Source of the DNA: Nitrosomonadales bacterium
GTDB lineage: Bacteria; Pseudomonadota; Gammaproteobacteria; Burkholderiales; Gallionellaceae
Assembly: GCA_016218415.1 (NCBI GenBank)
Contig: JACRED010000034.1
Location: 62,001-126,000, forward strand
Length of the DNA: 64,000 bases
Reading direction: 5' to 3'
How positions within the stretch are numbered: position 1 is the stretch's first letter; every line of letters begins with the position of its first letter. Under the pieces are notes generated by a model. That model had not been told where the DNA came from, did not search any database, and saw only the letters and a list, made by a program, of their open reading frames with translations. The position numbers and the translations under genes were made by a program. This document shows, one piece after another, positions 10,334 to 19,257 of the stretch.

Positions 10334-11916
10334 GATGGATGCTCCTCGAATATTTCGGCCAGTTCCCCGGCCAGTTTCTTGCGATCGATCTTGCCGTTGG
10401 GATTGCGCGGCAACGGTTCATCGCGGCTGACGATACGGGCCGGGACCATGAAAGCAGGCAGTTGCCGTTTGCATTCATCCATGAGTTTTTCACCGGTAGA
10501 TTCATTCCTGTCGGCCAAGTAGATCACCAGCACCACAGCCTGGCCCAGCACCGGGTGAGCTACGCCGACAGCGGCGACTTCCGTTACCAGTTCGGTGGCG
10601 TAAACCACCTCCTCCACCTCGGTCGGACTCACCCGGTAGCCGGAGGTCTTGATCATCTCGTCGCGGCGGCCGATGAAATACAGAAATCCCTCATCGTCCA
10701 TCTTCACGGTATCGCCGGACCAGACCGCCATCTCGGGTATGGGCAGCCCCGCCGGCTGGCCAGGCGCGAGCTTGTAACGCTCTGCGGTCTTATCAGGGTC
10801 GTTCCAGTAACCCAGGGCGACATGCACGCCGCGATGCACGAGTTCACCGGGCTCGCCGGGTGCGCAGGGTGTGCCGTCTTCCCGCACCACCATGATCTCG
10901 GCGTTGGGTATCGCCTTGCCCATGGAATCGGGGCGACGATCCACCTCGTCGGGCGGCAAGTAGGTGGAACGGAATGCTTCGGTCAGGCCGTACATCAGAT
11001 AAGGCCGGGTCTTGGGCAACCTGGTGCGCAATGCGGCCAGCGTGCTGGTCGGCATGGCGCCGCCGGAGTTGGTGATATAACGCAAATGCGCATCGATTCC
11101 GGCCGGCCAGTCCAGTTGCGCCAGTTGCACCCAGAGCGGCGGGACGGCAGCAAGCCCGGTGATCTGCTCGCGCTCCACCGCGCGTATCACATCGCGCGGG
11201 AACAGATAGTTCATCAATACCGCGCATGCGCCGACCCGAAAAGCCGTGGTGAGCTGATTCAGTCCGTAGTCGAAACTCAGCGGCAACACCGAGAGGATGC
11301 GGTCTTCCGGGCGATTCTCCAGATATTGCGACACGCTTTGCGCTCCCGCGACGATGTTGCGATGGGACAGCACCACGCCTTTCGGTTTGCCTGTGCTGCC
11401 GGAGGTGTAGAGTATCGCCGCCATGTCACCGTCTATCACGCGATGTGCCGGCCGCCGTGGCGCACCGGTCCGCTCCGACCAGTTTATGCAGCTGATGCCA
11501 TCGATGTGCGGCGGGGCCTGTTCGGATATCACCACCACGCAGCGCAAGTCGTGGCAGCCCGCCAGTACAGGTCGCAGCAAGTCCAGCCGCTCGAGTGTCG
11601 TGACCAGGATGCGCACATTGCAATCTTTCAGGATGTGGCTGACCTGCTCCGGCTTGAGCAGCGGATTGACCGGCACGAACACGCCGCCCGCCGCCGCCGC
11701 ACCAAACATCGCGACGACCGTTTCGGTGCGCTTGTCCATGTAGACGGCCACGCGGTCGCGGCGATCCAGTCCGAGGCCGAGGTAAAGATTCGCGGCCAGT
11801 TCGATTTCTGCGGCCAAGGCCGCATAAGCCACCTCGCGCCCGCCATCGCGCAGGGCGACACGTCCGGGCGCAACACTTGCGCCATGCGTGATCAACTCAT
11901 GAACCAGCATGTTCAT
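10330..11916 (-). CDS. Acyl-CoA ligase (AMP-forming), exosortase A system-associated
   Basis: This 528 aa protein is an ANL-superfamily adenylating enzyme. The P-loop LYTSGSTGKPKGV, the YGLTEA motif, and the C-terminal GRRDEMIKTSGYRVSPTEVE hinge and PNGKIDR lysine are all present. It activates a carboxylic acid as acyl-AMP and transfers it to CoA or a phosphopantetheine carrier. The family (TIGR03098 type) travels with exosortase A. It sits between the GNAT gene (20-base overlap) and the decarboxylase (4-base overlap), forming a tight three-gene unit divergent from the acyl carrier protein, a likely partner. The substrate is not known. Confidence 0.92.
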   Translation of the reverse strand: MNMLVHELITHGASVAPGRVALRDGGREVAYAALAAEIELAANLYLGLGLDRRDRVAVYMDKRTETVVAMFGAAAAGGVFVPVNPLLKPEQVSHILKDCNVRILVTTLERLDLLRPVLAGCHDLRCVVVISEQAPPHIDGISCINWSERTGAPRRPAHRVIDGDMAAILYTSGSTGKPKGVVLSHRNIVAGAQSVSQYLENRPEDRILSVLPLSFDYGLNQLTTAFRVGACAVLMNYLFPRDVIRAVEREQITGLAAVPPLWVQLAQLDWPAGIDAHLRYITNSGGAMPTSTLAALRTRLPKTRPYLMYGLTEAFRSTYLPPDEVDRRPDSMGKAIPNAEIMVVREDGTPCAPGEPGELVHRGVHVALGYWNDPDKTAERYKLAPGQPAGLPIPEMAVWSGDTVKMDDEGFLYFIGRRDEMIKTSGYRVSPTEVEEVVYATELVTEVAAVGVAHPVLGQAVVLVIYLADRNESTGEKLMDECKRQLPAFMVPARIVSRDEPLPRNPNGKIDRKKLAGELAEIFEEHPS

Positions 11917-13033
11917 CCCCTTTGCTATTGTCTGTACCCCCGATCCCGTTCTTGACGGCGGATACCGATTTCATCAGGTGCGCCCACCCCGCCTTGATGG
12001 TTCGCCGGGTCATTTCATTTGCCCCGCCTATCATTCCCGTCATGGTTCGGGGATTGTAGGCCACGATCCCCCAGCGTTCGCGCCTGTGGCTCATCCAGTC
12101 TTTTTTGTAGGCATCATCGCCGACCAGGTAGTCTATTTCATTTACCTGATCGACGTCGATGACATGCCGCATCAGATGCTCGGTGAGGATGGATCCCGCA
12201 GACAGGCTGGAAAATTGCTCATCGTAAGCAAGCTTGTAGATTGCCGCCTTCCCGTGGCTCACGATCCATATCTGGGCCGCTACCGGCACCTCATGGACAT
12301 ATGCAATTCCCAAACGCAGCTGGCCCTTGTTTGCAAATAACCGGATCATGCCCGGAATGAAATCAGGAAATGGTTCCGGTTTTTTCCAGCTGGACAGATA
12401 GATTCTGTTGTAGGCATCGATTGCACGTTCAACCGAATCGCCGCCCGTAACGATTTCCAGTCTTCCTTCGGCCTGGGAAAAAAATTGCTTGCCTTTTCGT
12501 TTGATCGTATTGCGCAGGCGGGAAGGCAGCCCCCCGGAATATTGATCATAGCGCCGTCCCTCGACGGGCAGGTACCAGTTGCCGAAACAGTAATACGGAA
12601 ACGCCCACCATCCCGCGCATTTCAACGCGCGGAGTGTGGCGCTGAATATGGGTTGATCGCTCGGCATAGGGTGTAATCTGAGCGACTCCCAACACGGCTC
12701 CACCCCTTTCAATGATTTGAACAGGGCAGTCAGGGCATGATCCTGTTCGCCGGGATCAACGAGAGGAGCATAGAGCGAACTGTAATAGGTGGACAGTGAA
12801 AAGAGTGCCCTGCCATCCCGCGCATGGCGTACCGGCAAAATCGCCACAGGGCGGTTTCCGTCGGGATGTTCAACGCCATAAAGAATCACTTTGCCGGCGG
12901 GATCCAATGCCGTTGCTGCGAGGTGGGTATACCACTCGCGGCTCGTGTCGAAACTGGCGCGCGCTGCATTGTCGAACAATGCCGAATAACGCTCCGGAAG
13001 CTGGCTGAAATCATCAAATCGCTTTACGAGCAT
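11897..13033 (-). CDS. GNAT/FemAB-fold acyltransferase (BioF2-like)
   Basis: The 378 aa protein has the GNAT fold of the BioF2/FemAB-like acetyltransferase-6 group: an RLRNTIKRKGKQF helix in the middle, the QIWIVSHGKAAIYKLAYDEQF strand pair, and SAGSILTEHLMRH. It is the first gene of the minus-strand unit with the acyl-CoA ligase and decarboxylase. A role transferring an activated acyl or aminoacyl group onto sugar is likely given the context, but the acceptor is unknown. A second FemAB-like protein lies at 34348-35418. Confidence 0.8.
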   Translation of the reverse strand: MLVKRFDDFSQLPERYSALFDNAARASFDTSREWYTHLAATALDPAGKVILYGVEHPDGNRPVAILPVRHARDGRALFSLSTYYSSLYAPLVDPGEQDHALTALFKSLKGVEPCWESLRLHPMPSDQPIFSATLRALKCAGWWAFPYYCFGNWYLPVEGRRYDQYSGGLPSRLRNTIKRKGKQFFSQAEGRLEIVTGGDSVERAIDAYNRIYLSSWKKPEPFPDFIPGMIRLFANKGQLRLGIAYVHEVPVAAQIWIVSHGKAAIYKLAYDEQFSSLSAGSILTEHLMRHVIDVDQVNEIDYLVGDDAYKKDWMSHRRERWGIVAYNPRTMTGMIGGANEMTRRTIKAGWAHLMKSVSAVKNGIGGTDNSKGDEHAGS

Positions 13034-13252
13034 ATTGCTTGTTCCGGCTCTAAATTAGAGTGCAATTTGCAGGTGCAGGGAAGGAACAGAAAGATTGACG
13101 CGATAACCCGGCCATTATTCCCCACGTTGGACAGAGCGCAACTTTCGGCATGGTGTTGGAGCGATAATTCACGGTGACGGGTTTGCATCCGATAGAATAA
13201 ACTGTTGTACTGCATTACCTCGTTCATTTTAACCATTTTGCCGCCAAACACC
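13034..13252. other. Divergent intergenic region between GNAT and acyl carrier protein genes
   Basis: This region must hold the promoters for both the minus-strand GNAT-ligase-decarboxylase unit and the plus-strand carrier protein unit. I see no clear -35/-10 pair, sigma-54 site or hairpin. Confidence 0.3.
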
Positions 13253-13504
13253 ATGAGCATTCAAACTGATATCCAGAGTATGTTGGCCCGGTCACTCCAG
13301 ATCGGAGCGCGCGCCGATGCGCTGAACACCGAGTCCCCCTTGCTTGGGGCGCTTCCCGAACTGGACTCCATGGCGGTGGTCAATATTCTGACAGCGCTGG
13401 AGGATCACTTCGGTTTTACCGTGGATGATGATGAGATCAGCGCGGAAACCTTCGCCACGCTGGGCAGCCTGGTCGCATTCGTAGAGAGAAAACTGGAAAG
13501 CTGA
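13253..13504 (+). CDS. Acyl carrier protein, exosortase A system-associated
   Basis: I chose ATG 13253 (83 aa) because the frame upstream of it does not look like an acyl carrier protein. The phosphopantetheine attachment site is in ELDSMAVVNI (Ser39), with Met in place of the usual Leu after the serine. The size and the acidic C-terminal half (DDDEISAETF) fit a free-standing carrier. It should hold an activated acyl or aminoacyl group made by the divergent ligase. The next gene starts only 3 bases after its stop, so it shares an operon with the two hydrolases. Confidence 0.9.
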   Translation: MSIQTDIQSMLARSLQIGARADALNTESPLLGALPELDSMAVVNILTALEDHFGFTVDDDEISAETFATLGSLVAFVERKLES

Positions 13505-13506
13505 TC

Positions 13507-14337
13507 ATGCGGCAGGCCGGCTTTGAGATCGAACCATTTTTCATGGACGGCGAACAAGGCGCTGTGTTTTGCATATATCTCCACCCCTCGGGTGCGGCCC
13601 CTAAAGGCGGCATCCTTTACCTGCATCCCTTCGCCGAGGAAATGCACAAGTCTCGCCGCATGGCCGCGGTGCAGGCGCGCCGCTTTGCCGCTGAAGGTTA
13701 CGCGGTGCTGCTGGTTGATTTGACCGGCTGCGGCGACAGCGCCGGAGACTTTGGCGATGCCAAGTGGGATGTATGGCTGAACGATGCCCGGCGCGCCCAT
13801 GCATGGTTAACTGCCAAGACCGCCGGCCCTATGGTTTTGTGGGGCTTGCGTACCGGGGCCAGTCTGGCGGTCGAGTTGGCGAGTGCCCTGCCCGGCGTGA
13901 AATCCCTGTTGCTTTGGCAGCCCGTGGTCAACGGCGAGCAGTTTCTGAACCAGTTCCTGCGGATAAAACTGGCGAGCGAAATGCTGAGTGCCGGCCAGGC
14001 GCAGAGCGGGACTAAACAGTTGCGCGCGCAACTGGAGGCAGGGGAGAGCATCGAGGTGGGCGGCTATATGCTGGGGGCCTCCATGGCGCGCGATCTTGCG
14101 CGGCTTAAACTTGCCTACACCCCACCGGCCTGCCATGTCGAGTGGCTGGAAATCGGGGCAGGCGACAGCGATACTCTTAGCCCGGCCAGTCAACGCATCG
14201 TTGATGTCTGGCGGGCCAAAGGTGCGAGCGTCCATACCCGAACTTTGGCCGGTGAATCATTCTGGATCACCCAGGAGATCGCCGAATGTCCGAATCTTGT
14301 TGATGCGACCTCGGCAGTACTGAGCGCCCAGCCATGA
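13507..14337 (+). CDS. Alpha/beta hydrolase 2, exosortase A system-associated
   Basis: The 276 aa protein has an alpha/beta-hydrolase fold: LYLHPFAEEMHKSRR (oxyanion region), VDLTGCGDSAGD, and the nucleophile elbow. The elbow reads WGLRTGA, so an arginine (Arg115) sits where Ser is expected. As I recall, this is a feature of the family (TIGR03101 type), so the protein may be a non-classical or catalytically altered member. It lies between the carrier protein and hydrolase 1 (4-base overlap), which suggests a role in handling the carrier-bound group. I do not know the reaction. Confidence 0.88.
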   Translation: MRQAGFEIEPFFMDGEQGAVFCIYLHPSGAAPKGGILYLHPFAEEMHKSRRMAAVQARRFAAEGYAVLLVDLTGCGDSAGDFGDAKWDVWLNDARRAHAWLTAKTAGPMVLWGLRTGASLAVELASALPGVKSLLLWQPVVNGEQFLNQFLRIKLASEMLSAGQAQSGTKQLRAQLEAGESIEVGGYMLGASMARDLARLKLAYTPPACHVEWLEIGAGDSDTLSPASQRIVDVWRAKGASVHTRTLAGESFWITQEIAECPNLVDATSAVLSAQP

Positions 14338-15230
14338 AATACACCGAGCATGCCATTGTTTTCAACTGTGCCGATTGCCGGCTACTGGGCATCGTCACCC
14401 AACCGGAGGTGCCTGTTGAAACGGGTGTGCTTATCGTGGTGGGTGGGCCGCAATACCGGGCCGGGAGTCATCGGCAGTTCACCCTGCTTGCGCGTCAGTT
14501 GGCAGGGCAAGGCATTGCTTCGCTGCGTTTTGACTACCGCGGCATGGGCGACAGCGAGGGGGAGATGCGGAATTTCGAGGTGGTGGATGACGACATCAGG
14601 GCTGCTGTCGACAGCTTTTTCCGGTTCGTGCCAGCGGTACGCCGTGTCGCGCTCTGGGGTCTATGCGACGCCGCTTCGGCCGCGCTCTATTATGCGCACA
14701 CCGATGCGCGGGTCGGCGGGCTGATTTTGCTCAATCCCTGGGTGCACACCGAGGCCGGCGCATCGCGCGCCCGGATCAGGCATTATTATCTTTCGCGATT
14801 GATGCAGCGTTCCTTTTGGATAAAACTCATTTCAGGCAAAATCTTGTTGAAGAATTCTGTTGGCGATTTGGCGAAGTCAGCGCAAAGTGTCGTATCGGGG
14901 GCAAGCCAGGTTACCTCGGCTCCGACGAACCCGCGGCATGGCAGCCCCGGCTACATAGACAGGATGTTCGATGGCCTGAATCGTTTCCGTGGCAATGTGT
15001 TGTTCATACTGAGCGGCAACGATCTTGTTGCAAACGAGTTCGAGAATCTCGTGTCGCGCGACCATCAATGGAAAAAAACATGCGCTTTACCTCGAATCAC
15101 GCAGAAACAACTGCATGAGGCGAACCATACCTTTTCCAATCGATCCTGGCGGGGCCAGGTGGAGCAATGGACGGCGCGTTCCGTCGAGAGGGATGCTGTA
15201 CGCAATGAAGCCGGGGCCATGGAAAATTGA
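14334..15230 (+). CDS. Alpha/beta hydrolase 1, exosortase A system-associated
   Basis: The 298 aa protein contains GGPQYRAGSHRQFTLLAR (oxyanion/entry region), RFDYRGMGDSEGE, and a nucleophile elbow WGLCDAA, in which Cys111 replaces Ser. The pattern matches the XrtA-linked hydrolase 1 family (TIGR03100 type). A conserved late His is likely in LHEANHTF. It overlaps hydrolase 2 by 4 bases. A thioesterase or acyltransferase function on the carrier-bound intermediate is a reasonable guess, not shown by sequence. Confidence 0.88.
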   Translation: MKYTEHAIVFNCADCRLLGIVTQPEVPVETGVLIVVGGPQYRAGSHRQFTLLARQLAGQGIASLRFDYRGMGDSEGEMRNFEVVDDDIRAAVDSFFRFVPAVRRVALWGLCDAASAALYYAHTDARVGGLILLNPWVHTEAGASRARIRHYYLSRLMQRSFWIKLISGKILLKNSVGDLAKSAQSVVSGASQVTSAPTNPRHGSPGYIDRMFDGLNRFRGNVLFILSGNDLVANEFENLVSRDHQWKKTCALPRITQKQLHEANHTFSNRSWRGQVEQWTARSVERDAVRNEAGAMEN

Positions 15231-15280
15231 TCGCGGAGGCGACCGCCATTTTTTAGAATGAACGAATATTGGAAAATACA

Positions 15281-16297
15281 ATGGGCGAAAAGTTGTTGAT
15301 TACCGGCGGTGTGTTGAGAGAAAACGGCTTTGAGCTAGGCGAGGGTAAATATTACGGCTGCGCCAGCCTGCTTTGCCTGGACACTGGTTCCGGCACGGTG
15401 GATCAATTGCTTGCCGTCCATGAAGGGAATGAAAACTTTCCGGATGTTCATCCCAATCTGGAGTTCACTGTTGGCGATGTGGAGGGTGACAAACTATGGC
15501 TGGCGACCGATACGGAGATTCGTCTTTACCAGTACCCGTCACTGGCTTTACTCAAAACTTTTTCCCACCCATGCTTCCACAACATACACGCCGTGGCTGT
15601 TCGCGGCGATGAACTTTATGTCACCTCCACGGGCCTGGATATGGTGGTGGTCTTGAATAAACAGGATGGGTCCATCTTGAAGTATCTCAATGCGGAAGGC
15701 AAGTTGACCTGGCACAGGTTTTCGCCGGACACCGACTACAGAAAACTTCATTCCACCAGGCCGCATGACTCGCACCCGAATTATGTATTCTGGATTGATG
15801 ATGAACCATGGGTGACCCGGTGTACCCAGGAAGACGCCGTCTCGCTTTCCGATACCCGCAGAAGGATCGATATCAGCGGCCCCAGGAAGCCCATCAGCGT
15901 CCATGATGGCATTGTCAGGGGAGGGCAGGTTTTTTTTACGACCGTTGATGGATCCATTGTTATTGCGGACACGAAAACCCTACAACCGGTCGAAACAATT
16001 CAGATCACGGCAATGGAAGGCTATGGCGGTCTGCGAGGCTGGTGCCGCGGCCTCTATTTTTCGGGGGGGCTGGCTTATGTGGGTTTTTCAAGATTGAGGA
16101 AGACCAGACGAACGGAAAAAGTCGAGTGGATCAAAAGTCTGTTGAAGCGGGGCGAGATGGTGGAAGAGTGCTCTGTGCTCGCTATCGATCTTAAGCGAAA
16201 AAAGATACTGGCGGATTACAGAATTCCGGCAGGAACGATCGATGCCATTTATAGCATTTTTCCAGAGCCTGTTCATGCATTGCATATGCAGCGATGA
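15281..16297 (+). CDS. Uncharacterised beta-propeller-like protein
   Basis: The start is ATG 15281 (338 aa); a TTG at 15269 in frame is less likely. I do not recognise a family with certainty. The protein has recurring strands such as LLCLDTGSGTVDQLL, DKLWLATDTEIRLYQYPSLALL, DELYVTSTGLDMVVVLNKQDGSIL and QVFFTTVDGSIVIADTKTLQ, a spacing seen in beta-propellers. No signal peptide is visible, so it is probably cytoplasmic. It follows hydrolase 1 by 50 bases and may belong to the same transcript. Confidence 0.65.
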   Translation: MGEKLLITGGVLRENGFELGEGKYYGCASLLCLDTGSGTVDQLLAVHEGNENFPDVHPNLEFTVGDVEGDKLWLATDTEIRLYQYPSLALLKTFSHPCFHNIHAVAVRGDELYVTSTGLDMVVVLNKQDGSILKYLNAEGKLTWHRFSPDTDYRKLHSTRPHDSHPNYVFWIDDEPWVTRCTQEDAVSLSDTRRRIDISGPRKPISVHDGIVRGGQVFFTTVDGSIVIADTKTLQPVETIQITAMEGYGGLRGWCRGLYFSGGLAYVGFSRLRKTRRTEKVEWIKSLLKRGEMVEECSVLAIDLKRKKILADYRIPAGTIDAIYSIFPEPVHALHMQR

Positions 16298-16451
16298 GTG
16301 GGGGTGTGACGAGATGCCAATGTTAGATGATGAGTCTGGATACAGGGCAGGGCAGTTGATGTCGGGGAGCATCAGTCCCGTTCGCGGCGCGTATTTTTCG
16401 TCAGGCCGAACAATACTGCGCACGGGACAGGGCGCCCGGTGCGTATGGAAA

Positions 16452-17459
16452 ATGCACCGCGCCGTATTTTCTGGTTTATGCAACATTTCCCTGCCAGTCA
16501 TTTCATTGCTGGCATATTGCAGCATTGCTTTTGGTGCTGATGCATCGCATACGGCTAACCTTCCAAAGGCGTCATCCCTTCAAATAGCTGCTTTGGGTGC
16601 CGAGGTTAACGGGATAGAGCCGGTTGGGGTAGCCGATATCCTCTATTTGGAGCCGGTTTGCGCACTGATATTTAAACACTCCAATCTACTTCAGAAAAAT
16701 CACAGCCTGCAGCAGTGGTATCTGCAACTCAAGGGTAGCCCGCTTCTCGACATGCCGGAAAATAACATCGCGAAGGGCGTGAGTTCATTCCATCACTATT
16801 GCTGGAGCAAAGTGGCTGAGAACCGCTATTACCGGGAAACGAATCGAATGAAAAAAGCCGGTTTATCAAAATATGCGGCAAACAATTACAAATTCGTCAT
16901 CGATCATTCCGAGTACCGGCCGGTTGACTGGCCTTATCTTCCCAAGCTGTACGTGGATTACGGCAACGCCTTGATGCTTGGCGGCAAGTTGTCGCAGTCA
17001 CCTTTGGCGATAGACGCATTCGAAACCGCGCTTAGATATAACAAGGGGTTCGTTCCGGCGATGATGGCGCTCGCAGATGTTTATGGAAAGCTGGGGGAGA
17101 AAAACAAGGCCCTGGAATATGTGACGGAAGGCCTGCGCTATAAACCCAATTCAAACGGACTCAAGGTACGCTATGAGGAACTTGGCGGCAAGCCGCCATA
17201 TCCTGAACCTTATCCCTCGGACCAGCCGGCATCACACGCAGAAGAAACTGGCAAAACAACTCCGCCGGAAGGAATGGGAGCGGAGGGTGGGATGATACCC
17301 CATGCAACGATGGCACCCAGTGCCAAGGATGCCGGTCAGGGCGCCGATACCAAAAGCGCAGAGCCGGACGCCAGATCTATGGGCAAGGATCAGAATCAAA
17401 CCGCGACAGGCGCCGGCAAGCCGCCTGTCGGCAATCCATATTGCCGTTTTTGTCCGTAA
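16452..17459 (+). CDS. Exported TPR-repeat protein
   Basis: I chose ATG 16452 (335 aa) because it gives a Sec signal peptide (hydrophobic ISLPVISLLAYCSIAFG, then ADA). In-frame ATGs at 16242 and 16314 would put 46 or more non-signal residues in front, and the former overlaps the previous gene. The mid-C-terminal part has TPR helices (AIDAFETALRYNKGFVPAMMALADV, then EKNKALEYVTEGLRYKPNS in the next repeat). The tail is Pro/Gly-rich and low complexity. A periplasmic scaffold role in EPS assembly is likely from context. Confidence 0.65.
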   Translation: MHRAVFSGLCNISLPVISLLAYCSIAFGADASHTANLPKASSLQIAALGAEVNGIEPVGVADILYLEPVCALIFKHSNLLQKNHSLQQWYLQLKGSPLLDMPENNIAKGVSSFHHYCWSKVAENRYYRETNRMKKAGLSKYAANNYKFVIDHSEYRPVDWPYLPKLYVDYGNALMLGGKLSQSPLAIDAFETALRYNKGFVPAMMALADVYGKLGEKNKALEYVTEGLRYKPNSNGLKVRYEELGGKPPYPEPYPSDQPASHAEETGKTTPPEGMGAEGGMIPHATMAPSAKDAGQGADTKSAEPDARSMGKDQNQTATGAGKPPVGNPYCRFCP

Positions 17460-17505
17460 CGAAATACGGCTGATCGAGGCACACGATGATTTCGAACTGC
17501 CGGCC

Positions 17506-18999
17506 CTATTTTATTCTGGTGGGGCTTGCAGTCAGGAACGCAAACCGATTGCCGAATGCAGTTTTTAATGCGGTATGCAATTCATTCACGAACAGGAATC
17601 TCGCGGCCAGATAATAGCTGACCGCTCCGGTCAGGGTCGCAGTCAACAAAACCGCCATGTCGCTTTGACCGCCCAGCAATATCTTGCTGACAATCACACA
17701 GCCGCCCATGATCGCAGACGAGATGAGCGCGGGCCGGTAACAGCGAAACAGGCGTATAAAAGTGGTATCAAAGGTTGATTTGCTTAACTGTATCGTGGCG
17801 ATCATGACCAGAAATTCATTGACCACCCACGCGGATGCCAGCCCGGTCACGCCATATCCAACCGCATAAAAAGTCATGGGGAGCAACATGATCAACTGCA
17901 GGAAGCTGGATGCCATGGACATTTCTGCGCGCCCCATGCCTATCATCGCGGTCCTGAGCAGCAGATTGTTCATCCTGAAGATCATCGCCAGCGACATGAT
18001 TGCCATAGGCAAAATGCTAGTGGCCCATTTAACCCCAAAGATCGCTATGACCAGGTTATCCACCACACAGGACATGCCAACAAACATTGGAATAAAAACC
18101 AGGGAGGCGACGCCCAGCAATTTCTCCAGATAGTAGGTGGCGGAAGCCCGCTGCTCCTGAAACTTTGAGAATGCGGGCACCATGGTCTGGTTGATCACCG
18201 GCATGCCCTTGGCGAGCGGAAGCGAGGCCATTTGGGCGCTGATTGCATATATGCCCAGCAGCGCCGCACCGAGTTGAGGGCCGGCAATCAGGCTGGCGAG
18301 CTGCTCGCTTAATAGAAAGAACGCGATATTCACGGTAAGTATTCCGCCGGTGAAAATCATTTGCCCCGTGACAGCAAGGTTAAATTTCGGGACGATGAAC
18401 CAGGGCTTGAAAATCATCAGCAAAATAGCCAGCAGCAGTCTGTTCACTATCACGCCTGATACAAGTGCCCATACACCCGCTCCCAGGTAGGCCAGCGTCA
18501 ATGTCGACATGACGGCTGCAACGGTTGCTGCCATTTCCAGTTGCGCTCTGAGTTTGAAATCGAGTTGGCGGTCCAGCAGTGCATTGGGAATGACTCGGAA
18601 CGGCACCAGAATGAAGACGAATGCCAATGCCTTGGCGAGCATGTCCAGGCGGGGTTCTTTGAAATAGGCTGCCAACACCGCCCCCCCAAAGAAATAGGCG
18701 AGGAACAGTATCCCGTTCAGGATCAGGAGCCAGCCGAATATGCTCTGCAATTCCTCGGGTTCGACTTTCTTGGCCTGCACCAATGCCCAATCCAGTCCCA
18801 ATGTGCTGAGCAGCAGCATCAGCGACAACGGGGACTCCAGCATCGCGTTGAGTCCGTAATCCTCCGGGCTGATGAAGCGGACCACGATGATGGTGCTGAG
18901 CCAGCTGAATATCTGTGCGCTCAATCTCAGCAATGTCGCCCAGCGGGCGCCAGTCAGAATACGCTGGACGAGTTCAGTGTGATCTTGCTTGTGATTCAT
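17506..18999 (-). CDS. Oligosaccharide flippase (Wzx-like, MOP superfamily)
   Basis: The 497 aa protein is highly hydrophobic with about 12-14 membrane segments and the early motif ARWATLLRLSAQIFSWLSTIIVVRFISPEDYGL, typical of polysaccharide flippases. It would move the undecaprenyl-linked repeat unit across the inner membrane. It is the only flippase in the window, so it is the likely Wzx of this EPS pathway. It is convergent with the TPR gene and divergent from the amidotransferase gene. Confidence 0.9.
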   Translation of the reverse strand: MNHKQDHTELVQRILTGARWATLLRLSAQIFSWLSTIIVVRFISPEDYGLNAMLESPLSLMLLLSTLGLDWALVQAKKVEPEELQSIFGWLLILNGILFLAYFFGGAVLAAYFKEPRLDMLAKALAFVFILVPFRVIPNALLDRQLDFKLRAQLEMAATVAAVMSTLTLAYLGAGVWALVSGVIVNRLLLAILLMIFKPWFIVPKFNLAVTGQMIFTGGILTVNIAFFLLSEQLASLIAGPQLGAALLGIYAISAQMASLPLAKGMPVINQTMVPAFSKFQEQRASATYYLEKLLGVASLVFIPMFVGMSCVVDNLVIAIFGVKWATSILPMAIMSLAMIFRMNNLLLRTAMIGMGRAEMSMASSFLQLIMLLPMTFYAVGYGVTGLASAWVVNEFLVMIATIQLSKSTFDTTFIRLFRCYRPALISSAIMGGCVIVSKILLGGQSDMAVLLTATLTGAVSYYLAARFLFVNELHTALKTAFGNRFAFLTASPTRIK

Positions 19000-19110
19000 G
19001 GAATATTACCCTCGGGCGGCGAGTCATCATCCCCAATGCCGAAGCCCGGTAGTCTGACAAAGCGTGCAAGGATTTGCCGAAAACGGGCGAGCTGTCAGGT
19101 CGCGCTCATG

Positions 19111-19150
19111 GCAGGATTCTACCAGCAGCGGAGTAGAATCCTGCGTTTTT
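19111..19150 (+). terminator. Terminator-like hairpin in the leader of the amidotransferase gene
   Basis: A perfect 12-base stem (19111-19122 pairs with 19133-19144) with a 10-base loop is followed by G and five T. It has the form of an intrinsic terminator reading on the plus strand, yet no plus-strand gene ends upstream; the flippase is on the minus strand. It may end a small RNA or act as an attenuator for the gene at 19258. Confidence 0.5.
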
Positions 19151-19257
19151 CATAGGCTGTCCTTGCGAAGAGACGGTATGATTCCACGCTGGACAAAAGA
19201 ATTATTCGCCTGCGGCATGCTTACGCGCCAAGGCTATCAAACACGGGAATAATCAAT

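Noticed and set aside
10339-11955. 538-codon plus-strand frame opposite the acyl-CoA ligase
   Set aside because: It mirrors the ligase gene and shows no known motif, while the minus-strand frame has all ANL motifs.
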